Notes under the pieces: model-generated | Seen by the model: only the letters and a program-made list of their open reading frames with translations | Databases searched by the model: none | What the model was told of the DNA's origin: nothing | Position numbers and translations under genes: made by a program | Part shown: positions 7,615 through 16,200 of the stretch, in pieces | Layout: each line of letters begins with the position of its first letter | Position numbering within the stretch: the stretch's first letter is position 1 | Virus record (IMG/VR): IMGVR_UViG_3300009705_000138 | Span: 1 to 22,568 of that record | DNA: 22,568 bases | Direction: 5' to 3' (one strand) | DNA from: a virus

Positions 7615-10600
7615 GATACCATTAATTGGTGGAATCAATACAGTAACCGATTTAGAAGATGTTTCAACTGGTTTTGTTGACTTAATTAATCTAACTGGCA
7701 ACACTAATCAGAAATATAAAAATCGTGGCAAATTCCAGGAGTGGCAAGGGTTTGGAACTGAAACTACATTAACTCTACCTACAAATGCTGGTAATGAGAT
7801 TGTTAATAATATTCAATACTGGATAGCACCAGATACTGGAACTCAATTTTTTCTCATATATGATGCAAATTCAAAACAAGTGAGGTTACTATCAAGTGTC
7901 TTTACTTTATTTAACACTGGTTCTGCATCTGTACTTTATAATTATGCATCTGGTGGGTTGGGTGATGCCAATGGTCTTGTTTTTACTAATTCAACTGCTA
8001 CGGACATACAGATTTATAACAATGGAAAAGTGGTAAGGTTTGCAAATGGATTAAGTGATGAGCCTATAATCCTAATGGATTCAAGTGATACTCGTGCATT
8101 ATTTGCCTCTAATGAAGCAGTGAATAATGGTTTTTTAGTAGACTATCCTCAACCACGATTACTGGCAAGCAATCTTGTTACTTCTACTTCTTATAATTCT
8201 GGCTGGTTTAGTATTCCAGTTGATGGGATTCAAACCGATAGTCATAATCTATCTGCTAAAGTTTATTATTATAAGTATTCATTGATATGGGATGGGGTTC
8301 AGGAGTCACCACTTGATGCAATTACTTTAGGTGATACAGGCGGTACTACTTCAACAACTGCTGTACCTTATGTGGGTATTACATTTGCCGTAGGTACTGG
8401 TTCAGTAGATTTTAATGCTCGAATAACTGGCATAAATATTTATAGGGCAGATTCTGTAAATGGTGCTTATTTCAAAATAGGTTCGGCATCTACATTATAT
8501 GATGACCCAAATATTACTACAGTATCAGATGCCAGTAACCAGAATGCATTTTATCTTGATGGTGATGCTATTGATGATGCTTTAGTGAATAGTGGAGTAA
8601 TAGTCGCAAATATGTTTGATACATATCACGGACTAACAACTGGACAAGAACCAAATGCTCAACGAGAGTATGATATTCTTAATAATTCAGATAATATGAT
8701 TTATTTAGATAGTGCAGTATCTTCATTAAATGATACGTGCTGGAGGATTAATGGAGCAAATGAAACCTATACAACAACCAATGGAACTGACCCTGGAAAC
8801 ACAACCCCTCACGCATATGTTAGATATGATACAGGTGTTATATCAGCATTAGCCACCGAACCAACGATTGGAAGTTCTCACGCATTTAATACTGCTGGTG
8901 GTAGTGCGTGGTCATTTTTAGGTTCAGTTGGAACTCATTCATCATCTAGTGGGATAGAGGAATCGTCAAGTGGCACTGCAAAACTTACAACGAATCAGGT
9001 TGGAAGCGGTGCAACTTCACCTTATGCTGAACAAACCTTAACATTAACACAAAACAAAAAATATGTACTACAGGCATATATCACACAATTGACTACTGGT
9101 GATGAGGTAAAGATTGGAATCGGGACAACAACTGGTGCAAATTTAGCATTTAATGTTGCTGAACTTGTGAATATGACAGGGCTTGATAATTCTCTTCCGC
9201 ACGGATTAGCACTTAACGGAAAAAGATATTTCCAAATTACATTTGATAGCGGTTCTGTTACGACTTGCTATCTGCAAATAAGACTGGCTAAAGCATCATC
9301 TGGACACGCAAGTCTGTATTTAGATAAGTTAAGAGTATACCAACTTTATGCCGACCTTACTGAACATACCTTTTTTGGTGGAAAAGATGTAATTGTATCA
9401 AAAACACTCGGACTCGGAAATGAAGATTCCCATAAAGGGCATATTTATCAAATGGGTTCAATAGGGGTTTCTACTGCTGAAAGAGGGTGGATTAAATCCA
9501 GTGCGAGAAAGGCAATTCATTCTTATCACGGAGGTAGTTTTCCATATAATTTGGAGAGTGCGGGTAATAGTAAAAAACTACTAATCAATGATAATTATTT
9601 ATGGAGAAAAAATGGTACTAATCAGACGATAGACTTTTATGATAAAGGTCTGATAAATGGAACTTCACACCCATTCGGTGAGACTATAAATGAGGTTAAT
9701 TTTAAGTATGCTGTAATTCACAATGGTCGACAATTTGTGGCTGGCGTAAAACTTGACCCATCAGGGGAAGCAGAAATCCATAAAGATTGGGTTCTCTTTT
9801 CAGAATTAAACCAATTAGATAATATTCCAATCATCAACTACATCCAATTAAACGATTTACAGGGTGGAGAAATAACTGGAATTGCTAAAGTATTAAATGA
9901 TATAGTGGTCTTTATGGAACGTGGTGTTTTCAGATTATCAGTTCCATCATATAATCCTACAGAATGGTCACTTTCGGAGGCTTATGAGAATGTAGGCTGT
10001 TCAGCACCAAAATCAATTGTCCAGTATAATGGTGGAGTCTTTTTTCTTGCTGAAGATAATTACTACTTCATCGATGCCAATTTTAATCTTACTCCAGTAG
10101 GCTCTCCAATACAGAATATAGTAGCATCTTTTGGTAATGATACAGAAGCATATATTGATATAGAGTATGACAGATTGGTATTAATTGAAAATCCAGCAGA
10201 CAAACAAACTCATTATATTTTTGACCTGAAAGAAAACACCTGGAAGCAAGAAAAATGGGAACAAGATAAGAATGGAAATCAAGTTTATGGTGGCAACTAT
10301 TTTACAGATAAGGATAATGAAACTCGATTTATTAGCAGAACTACTACTGGAGGGAATATCAGGTTATTAAATGCTCAAGGTGGTGTGTTAGATATGAATA
10401 TTAATACGTTTGGAAATGGACAGGGCGGAGAACTTAAGACTGGCTTAATTAGGATTGCTGACAGCGGTGAAAATAAAATTATAAGAAGATTGAATTTAAG
10501 AGTAGGTCAGCCGTCAAGTTCTATTGACATCACAATATATAATGAGGCTGGCACATCAATTTATAGTAATAGCCAATACGAAATTCCATCAAGTGGGAAT

Positions 10601-10705
10601 ACGTCTATAAGGATTGGAGTACGAGCCGAATTAGTGCAAATCAAATTACAATTTAGAGCAGATGGTGATGGTGTTATAGAAAGGATGTCTCTTGAAGTCG
10701 ACTAA
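7598..10705 (+). CDS. Tail nozzle-like protein with inserted binding domain
   Basis: A 1035-residue protein at the position of the T7 tail tubular protein B or P22 gp10 nozzle that forms the distal tail tube. The N-terminus begins with IPLIGGINTVTDLEDV and a short KYKNRGKF segment, a pattern like the start of nozzle proteins. Residues about 185-300 look like fibronectin-like beta strands. Residues about 429-585 form a separate beta-rich unit starting with Thr/Ser/Gly-rich strands and containing LTQNKKYVLQAYI and SLYLDKLRVY, typical of jelly-roll carbohydrate-binding modules. Residues about 590-930 contain repeated beta-hairpins (VVFMERGVFRL, GGVFFLAEDNYYFID) like the nozzle propeller, and a beta domain (about 940-1035) closes it. 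It is longer than T7 gp12 (about 800). The start is GTG, preceded by GAGG at 7588-7591. There is no separate tail fibre gene in the window. Confidence 0.75.
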   Translation: MARIFEIPLIGGINTVTDLEDVSTGFVDLINLTGNTNQKYKNRGKFQEWQGFGTETTLTLPTNAGNEIVNNIQYWIAPDTGTQFFLIYDANSKQVRLLSSVFTLFNTGSASVLYNYASGGLGDANGLVFTNSTATDIQIYNNGKVVRFANGLSDEPIILMDSSDTRALFASNEAVNNGFLVDYPQPRLLASNLVTSTSYNSGWFSIPVDGIQTDSHNLSAKVYYYKYSLIWDGVQESPLDAITLGDTGGTTSTTAVPYVGITFAVGTGSVDFNARITGINIYRADSVNGAYFKIGSASTLYDDPNITTVSDASNQNAFYLDGDAIDDALVNSGVIVANMFDTYHGLTTGQEPNAQREYDILNNSDNMIYLDSAVSSLNDTCWRINGANETYTTTNGTDPGNTTPHAYVRYDTGVISALATEPTIGSSHAFNTAGGSAWSFLGSVGTHSSSSGIEESSSGTAKLTTNQVGSGATSPYAEQTLTLTQNKKYVLQAYITQLTTGDEVKIGIGTTTGANLAFNVAELVNMTGLDNSLPHGLALNGKRYFQITFDSGSVTTCYLQIRLAKASSGHASLYLDKLRVYQLYADLTEHTFFGGKDVIVSKTLGLGNEDSHKGHIYQMGSIGVSTAERGWIKSSARKAIHSYHGGSFPYNLESAGNSKKLLINDNYLWRKNGTNQTIDFYDKGLINGTSHPFGETINEVNFKYAVIHNGRQFVAGVKLDPSGEAEIHKDWVLFSELNQLDNIPIINYIQLNDLQGGEITGIAKVLNDIVVFMERGVFRLSVPSYNPTEWSLSEAYENVGCSAPKSIVQYNGGVFFLAEDNYYFIDANFNLTPVGSPIQNIVASFGNDTEAYIDIEYDRLVLIENPADKQTHYIFDLKENTWKQEKWEQDKNGNQVYGGNYFTDKDNETRFISRTTTGGNIRLLNAQGGVLDMNINTFGNGQGGELKTGLIRIADSGENKIIRRLNLRVGQPSSSIDITIYNEAGTSIYSNSQYEIPSSGNTSIRIGVRAELVQIKLQFRADGDGVIERMSLEVD

Positions 10706-10829
10706 TTTAGGTAAAAAACCGCAAGATTCAAACACTGCTAAAGCCGTTGCTTATGCAAATCAAATTATTACATCACTTGAACAACGTATACGTGCATTAG
10801 AAGCACGAGTAACCAAATTGGAGTCCTAA
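10692..10829 (+). CDS. 45-residue coiled-coil protein, TTG start
   Basis: A short gene squeezed between the nozzle and the second adaptor-like gene. The predicted 45 residues start at TTG 10692, overlapping the end of the nozzle gene by 14 bases. GAAAGGA ends seven bases upstream and gives a good ribosome binding site. The C-terminal half (about residues 16-44) has hydrophobic residues at heptad-like spacing (ITSLEQRIRALEARVTKLE), a textbook short coiled coil. There is no membrane segment. The next gene starts one base after the stop, and its ribosome binding site GGAG lies inside this frame. The coiled coil suggests a small oligomerising virion or chaperone protein; the function is unknown. 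Confidence 0.65.
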   Translation: MKSTNLGKKPQDSNTAKAVAYANQIITSLEQRIRALEARVTKLES

Positions 10830-10830
10830 T

Positions 10831-11688
10831 ATGGAAATGTCGTGGGATAGACTTGCTGATAGATGTCAGTTATTTACAGATACAAACAAGGGTATGTTGA
10901 TTGAACTCTTGAAAGAAGCAGAAGAAGAATTAGCAAGGAAAGTTAACATATTTGAGCAACAGTGGAATTATTCAATACCATTTGATTCAAGAGGTGATAC
11001 AATACAATTACCAGATGGTGCTACAAGAGTAAGAAGCATTAGATATAATGGAAATTTGCTTACCCCTTTAGACGATTCTGAATTTGTTTATAACAGTGAT
11101 AATGGTATTGATGATGGAACTCCCTCAAGTTATTTTGTGAAAAAAGGTTACGGAGGGGTACTGGTTTATTTTGATAGGACACCTACTTCTGGAAAATTAT
11201 TGGTGGACTATTATGCAAGTAGACCAAACAATTTAGATAAGCAAGTCATTAACCACCATATGACTATAGCAAATGCATTTTGGTTGAATAATGGTTTAGG
11301 AAGTGCGTTGACTGGATTGAAAGGTAATTGGCGAGATGCTGACAATGGTAATTCTAATTATTTTACAACTCTTGCATATGTGGGATATACTGCAACATCA
11401 ACTGCTGGAGGTGCTGGCTATCATAAATACACATTTGTTGATACAGGAACAAGTGATACTCCAACATTAAATGCAATAGTTCAATTGTATAATTATGGCT
11501 CAATAGCCCCAATGATACCATTTCAATACCATAAGGATTTATGTGATTATGCTATATCAATAGCATTAGCAAAAGAGAATCCACAACTTTCAGATAAACA
11601 TCTAATGTTATGGGAGCGAAAATTAGAATCTATAAAAACAGAAGACATTGATAAAGACTTAATACATACAATGAGGAGGGAAATCTAA
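10831..11688 (+). CDS. Second adaptor-like tail protein
   Basis: A 285-residue protein that starts with a helical segment (WDRLADRCQLF, then LIELLKEAEEELARKV), continues with a beta-rich part (DTIQLPDGATRVRSIRYNG near 50-68, and GGVLVYFDRTPTSGKLLVDYY near 105-125), and ends with helices (about 230-285). This order resembles the head-to-tail adaptor encoded at 7006 and adaptors in general, but with an extra Gly/Thr/Ser-rich region at about 145-215. A tail adaptor or connector role is inferred from this pattern and the neighbours. The ATG at 10831 has GGAG at 10820-10823; ATG 10837 is an alternative. The stop overlaps the next start by one base with a strong GAGGAGG before it. Confidence 0.6.
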   Translation: MEMSWDRLADRCQLFTDTNKGMLIELLKEAEEELARKVNIFEQQWNYSIPFDSRGDTIQLPDGATRVRSIRYNGNLLTPLDDSEFVYNSDNGIDDGTPSSYFVKKGYGGVLVYFDRTPTSGKLLVDYYASRPNNLDKQVINHHMTIANAFWLNNGLGSALTGLKGNWRDADNGNSNYFTTLAYVGYTATSTAGGAGYHKYTFVDTGTSDTPTLNAIVQLYNYGSIAPMIPFQYHKDLCDYAISIALAKENPQLSDKHLMLWERKLESIKTEDIDKDLIHTMRREI

Positions 11689-12272
11689 TGTCTATACCAT
11701 TAATGGTTGCTGGTGGTTTATCAGCAATAAGCGGTATGTATCAATCAGAACAAACCAGAAAAAAACAGATTAAGGGATTAGAGAACCTTGCTGAAGTAAC
11801 ACCAGCAGAACGGGCTTATGTAAAGCGTAGGCGAGATATTATTAAGAATGGTGACCCTCTCATTAAAGAAGAGTTTAGTAAAAATATACAGGCTGTAAGA
11901 CAGCAAGGTCAATTCAATCGTCAACGTGGTACAGGTCAATCAATTCAACAGGGAATGGAAGGCAGTATTGTCGCACAAGAATTAAGAAGGCGTGTAGATA
12001 AAGACATTTTGAAATCTGTAGCAGAACAAGCCCGTGCAATGGCATTGGCAAACGCACAAGCCAAACGGCAAGCAGAAAATGAAATTGAAGGAATGAATTT
12101 ACAAACAGGCTCAAGAAGGCATCAGACATTAGCAAAAATTGCTGGAATTGGTGGTTATGATAAATCCGCAGGTGGAAATATGGTAAGAGCGGGAAGTATA
12201 GCACAAGGAGTTTTGGCTAATTCTTCCGAAGGTAAGAGTTATGAGGATGTTGATTTCGGGTGGGTGGTATAA
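11688..12272 (+). CDS. Internal virion (ejection) protein candidate
   Basis: A 194-residue protein that begins with a hydrophobic glycine-rich stretch (IPLMVAGGLSAISGMY, residues 3-18), followed by long Arg-, Gln- and Ala-rich helices (about 25-145) and a Gly-rich tail. This layout, small with a hydrophobic N-terminus and Gln/Ala-rich helices, is typical of podovirus internal virion proteins such as T7 gp14, and the gene sits in the matching place after the tail-tube genes. Such proteins are stored in the capsid and form a channel across the host envelope. The strong ribosome binding site GAGGAGG (11673-11679) and the one-base overlap with the preceding gene support the start. The evidence is composition and order, not a recognised domain. 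Confidence 0.6.
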   Translation: MSIPLMVAGGLSAISGMYQSEQTRKKQIKGLENLAEVTPAERAYVKRRRDIIKNGDPLIKEEFSKNIQAVRQQGQFNRQRGTGQSIQQGMEGSIVAQELRRRVDKDILKSVAEQARAMALANAQAKRQAENEIEGMNLQTGSRRHQTLAKIAGIGGYDKSAGGNMVRAGSIAQGVLANSSEGKSYEDVDFGWVV

Positions 12273-13253
12273 ATGGCATTAGATAAGATTATATATCGTC
12301 AAGGTAGGCGAAAAAATAAAAAGAACCCCGATGGGTATGAATATATGGTCAATGATAAGATGTTCTCATCGAAAGAAAAGGCTTATTCATATGGGCAGAA
12401 GTTAATAGATGACTCTAAAAAAGTTCGCACTTTTAATAAGAAAACAGGCACATATAAAACGTATAACAACCAGCAAGATTTAGATGACTTTAAAGCCAGT
12501 AAAGTTGCAGAAGCCGATAAAAAAATAGATGATGATATTGCTGAAAAGAATGCAAAAAGAAAAGGTGCAGTTCTTACCGATGACGGCTATACAAAAACAT
12601 TTGATACCAATAATGATTTTAAAAAATATTTAAGTAAAGAAGATAAAAAGAAGCAAAAGAAAATTACATCTGACCCAACCAAGGGTATGACCGTAGCTCA
12701 AAAGGCTCTCTATAGACAGGGTGGAACTGAGGAACAATTCGCAAAACTAGACTCTACTAACTTGGCCAAATACCTACCTGAATTTAAGACTGTGGAGATG
12801 AAAGCTGAGGAGACTGAGAAAAAGAAACCCAAGAAAGCCTCTGAAATTCAAAAAGAATTAACAAACCTTAAGCTAGAGCTTGCCATATCTAAAACCCAGA
12901 ACCCTGAGCTTACCGCTGGTATACAGGCTGAAATAAATGACCTAACAAGCTCCTTTCCTGTCTCGCCGAATATTGTCCCTGAAGAGATTAAGGATGACCC
13001 AGTTGGTCCAGACCTTCTTCATAAATGGTGGGGCAAACGGGCTGAAAAAGCTAAAATTCTAGGGGATACTCGCAGTAAATTTGAGCAACAAATTTTAAAC
13101 GATGAGACCTTTAAGTCCCAGATGCCAGAGAAGTATCAGGTGAATGGCTTAAATGCATATAAATACTGGGCCAGAGACCTAGCCGATACTGAAATAAGCG
13201 ACACTGAGCGTAGAGAAAAGAACGAAAAAGACCCTTTAAACTTAGGTATATAG
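12273..13253 (+). CDS. Lysine-rich internal virion protein candidate
   Basis: A 326-residue, very lysine-rich soluble protein with no membrane segment and no domain I recognise. Residues about 1-125 are low-complexity and basic, with helical stretches. Residues about 130-326 are more mixed, with helices (for example ELTNLKLELAIS) and a WWGKRAEKAK segment near 250-260. YRQG occurs twice (residues 8-11 and about 146-149). It starts immediately after the preceding stop, with only GGTGG as a weak ribosome binding site. Position between the candidate T7 gp14-like protein and the giant ejection-type protein suggests a gp15-like internal role. The first third is AT-rich like the tail genes, while the remainder has the richer GC of the giant gene, so a recombination joint may lie near 12650. 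Confidence 0.5.
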   Translation: MALDKIIYRQGRRKNKKNPDGYEYMVNDKMFSSKEKAYSYGQKLIDDSKKVRTFNKKTGTYKTYNNQQDLDDFKASKVAEADKKIDDDIAEKNAKRKGAVLTDDGYTKTFDTNNDFKKYLSKEDKKKQKKITSDPTKGMTVAQKALYRQGGTEEQFAKLDSTNLAKYLPEFKTVEMKAEETEKKKPKKASEIQKELTNLKLELAISKTQNPELTAGIQAEINDLTSSFPVSPNIVPEEIKDDPVGPDLLHKWWGKRAEKAKILGDTRSKFEQQILNDETFKSQMPEKYQVNGLNAYKYWARDLADTEISDTERREKNEKDPLNLGI

Positions 13254-13260
13254 GAGAATA

Positions 13261-16200
13261 ATGAACTACGAACAGTTTATTGCAGAAATTCGAGCTAAAT
13301 TCCCAGAGTACGACCATGCTGATGATAAAACATTAGCTGAGGCTATGTTCAAAAAGTATCCATACTACACTAAGGTATTGGATACCAACCAAGAGGAGGA
13401 AGTTTCTCCTTCCTCATTCCAACCCGTATCTACATTCCAAGATAATACCGCTGTATCGAGTGCTATGAGAGAACCAAGCATAGACATTGGTGATACAAAA
13501 CCAGTTGTTGTAAAACGAGGCACATCATCGGATGACTTTGTTGTTATTAAGTTAACAGGAGAGGACCCTACTGATGGAGGTTATCGTGTTGATGGCAATA
13601 ACTATTTTGATGACCTAATATATTCCCCCGATGAATTTGAGTCGTTTGGGAGTGAGAAGCTTAAAAAAAGAAGAGCCCTTGAGAATGATGGTTATAGGGT
13701 GTATGATATACAAAACAATTTACTTTTGAATACATACTGGGACTCTGTAGAAACTCCGGACAACGACCACGATGGAGCCTTTAAAATAAATACCAAGAGA
13801 GACTGGTGGGATGCCCTTACTGAAATTAAAGACAATCCTATAAAGGTGGTTCCATATCTTAGAAGCGGAAAAGAATGGTATGAGCTTGGAAATTTATTAG
13901 ATATATCCTTAAAAATTCAGAACAATGCTCCGGTTACGGAAAGTGAATTAACCGCAGTAAAAGACTACCTTGACGAGATGGAATTAGAGGGTCATCTGGA
14001 CAATTCCTTCGGGGCTACCGTTGTTGATATATTGACACAGCTACCGGCATTCGGTGCGGAGATGGCTACCGCTGGGTGGGTTACTGGACTTCTTAAAAAA
14101 GGGACCAAGGCTGGAATTAAGAAGTTTGCAACAAAAGAATTTAAAGACCTTGTTGATAAGAAGTTTAAGTCAGAGTTTGTAAAGGACAGTCAGGGAGTTA
14201 TACTTGAAGGTGTAGCTAAAAGAAAAGCCCTTAATATTGGGGCCACTGTAGCAACTCAAACAGTCATTGGAGCAGAAGCCTCAGGAATGATACAGGTAGG
14301 AGAACTTGAGCGTAGACTACAGGGTATAGAGCTTACAGATGATGAGAAGTTTATATTCCATAAAGAATTTGACAATAAAGACTCAGCCTCACTTCAAGCA
14401 AGGGCTGATACCTACCTAGAATATCTTGTTGAGCAAGCCGGAGCGGGGTTTAGGCCACTTGGTAAGTTCCTAAATAAAAAAACTATGGGATTAGTCCCAG
14501 ATAAATTAAAAGCCGATATGATGGAAAAGGCTTTTATAAAGGCTTTAGTCAAGGCTAATAAAGGTATCAGTCGCTCAGACTTTGTCAAGCAAATAGACTT
14601 CTATAAAAAACACGCCCAGTTTGGTGGAATGTTTGAAGAGTTTATGGAAGAGCGTCTTGGAGATGTTGGCCGTGATGCTATGTTTAATTTAGGAAAGTAT
14701 GGTATTGTAGAGGGACTTGATGACCCATCATTTGAATGGCAGGGTATGGATATGGGACAATATCTAGCAGAGCTTACTGCATTCTCAGTTCCCGGAGCTG
14801 TCGGTGGAGCCTCTAAGGCCAAGAGAGCCTATCAATACTCAAAGTCAGATACCCGTAAGCAGGTTGATGAAGCACGGGAGACTGGCACATGGGATAAAGA
14901 AACCCTCGACCTAGTTGAAGACCTTGTTATTAAGAACCCAAAGGCATTTGAGAATAGAGCTATCATTGAATTTGTCAATGAGTCTCGCAATATGTCTCGC
15001 TCATATCTAAGGGATGTTAAGGGCTGGTCAGAGGAAGAAATTGATGAGCTTTATTTAAAAGAAGGTTACGAGGGAGATGGTGAGGGACTAGGGGCCATGG
15101 GCCGTACGGTATACGATGAAATGTCGGATAAGGTTCTCGTTACTCTTTACAAGGGAGCAAACCAAGAAACAGTAATTGAAGAATTTTATGGAAATGCATT
15201 CAAGCATTTAAGCAAGAAAGACCAAGCCAGCTTTGGGGAATATTATAAACAGTCCGGAGATACTCGTTCTAAGCAGGAGTTTTTTGAACAAGAGGGGCTT
15301 AATTATTATTACGAAGAAAAGCTATACGCCAACACCCCGCTGGGGAATGTTTTTCAAAAACTTAAAAGTTTCTTTAAGGAAAATGTTCTTAAGAATGCAA
15401 GCCTTGATGACAAGACTAGACGAATGTGGGAACAGTCCGCTGAAACTAAATTTGGGTCCAGAAGTGCGAATGAAAAGCGTGGTGATAGCTATTCTATAAA
15501 AGAAACTAAAGATGTTCCTAATAAAATTAACAAACCTCTCCATAAAGAATTAAAGCAATATGCTGACGGTAAAAAACTTATTTATAAGGATACTAAATAT
15601 CCAAAAATAGATGAAACTAGAGCTATGGCTATTGCTGATGACTATGAGGCAATGGAAAATAATATAGATGCACCGGGAGTCCGAGAGGCCTATGGAGCTA
15701 TGGCTGTTGAGGTCAAGGAACAGTGGGAATTATTGACATCACTGGGTTATAAAATGGAGCCGTGGCTTGAGGATAGTCAGCCATATAAGTCATCTACGGA
15801 TATGGTGAATGATGTTCTGGAGAATAAGCACCTGTATTTCTTCCCAACGGAGGATGGTTTCGGTGAGGGAGAGGATACATCAGGACACCCCTTACTAGAA
15901 AACTCAGGGGTAGCTATTGAGGGGAAGGAACTCGTTTATAACGACCTATTTAGGGCCGTGCATGATATAATAGGGCACTCAAGAGGAAACCAATTTGGAC
16001 CACGAGGAGAGGAAACTGCATGGAGAGAGCACCTGCAATTATTTTCTGATACTGCAAAGAAGGCTGTAACAACAGAAACCCGTGGACAGAACTCATGGGT
16101 TAACTTCGGTGCACATTTAAGAAACAAGGACGGCAAATTATTAACCACAAAAGATAAGGGGTTTCTTTCCCCAGAGTCTCGTCCATATGCAGAACAAAAG

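Noticed and set aside
12294-12720. The two YRQG segments in the lysine-rich protein as a true domain repeat
   Set aside because: Only four residues match and the surrounding sequences do not align, so chance is a sufficient explanation.
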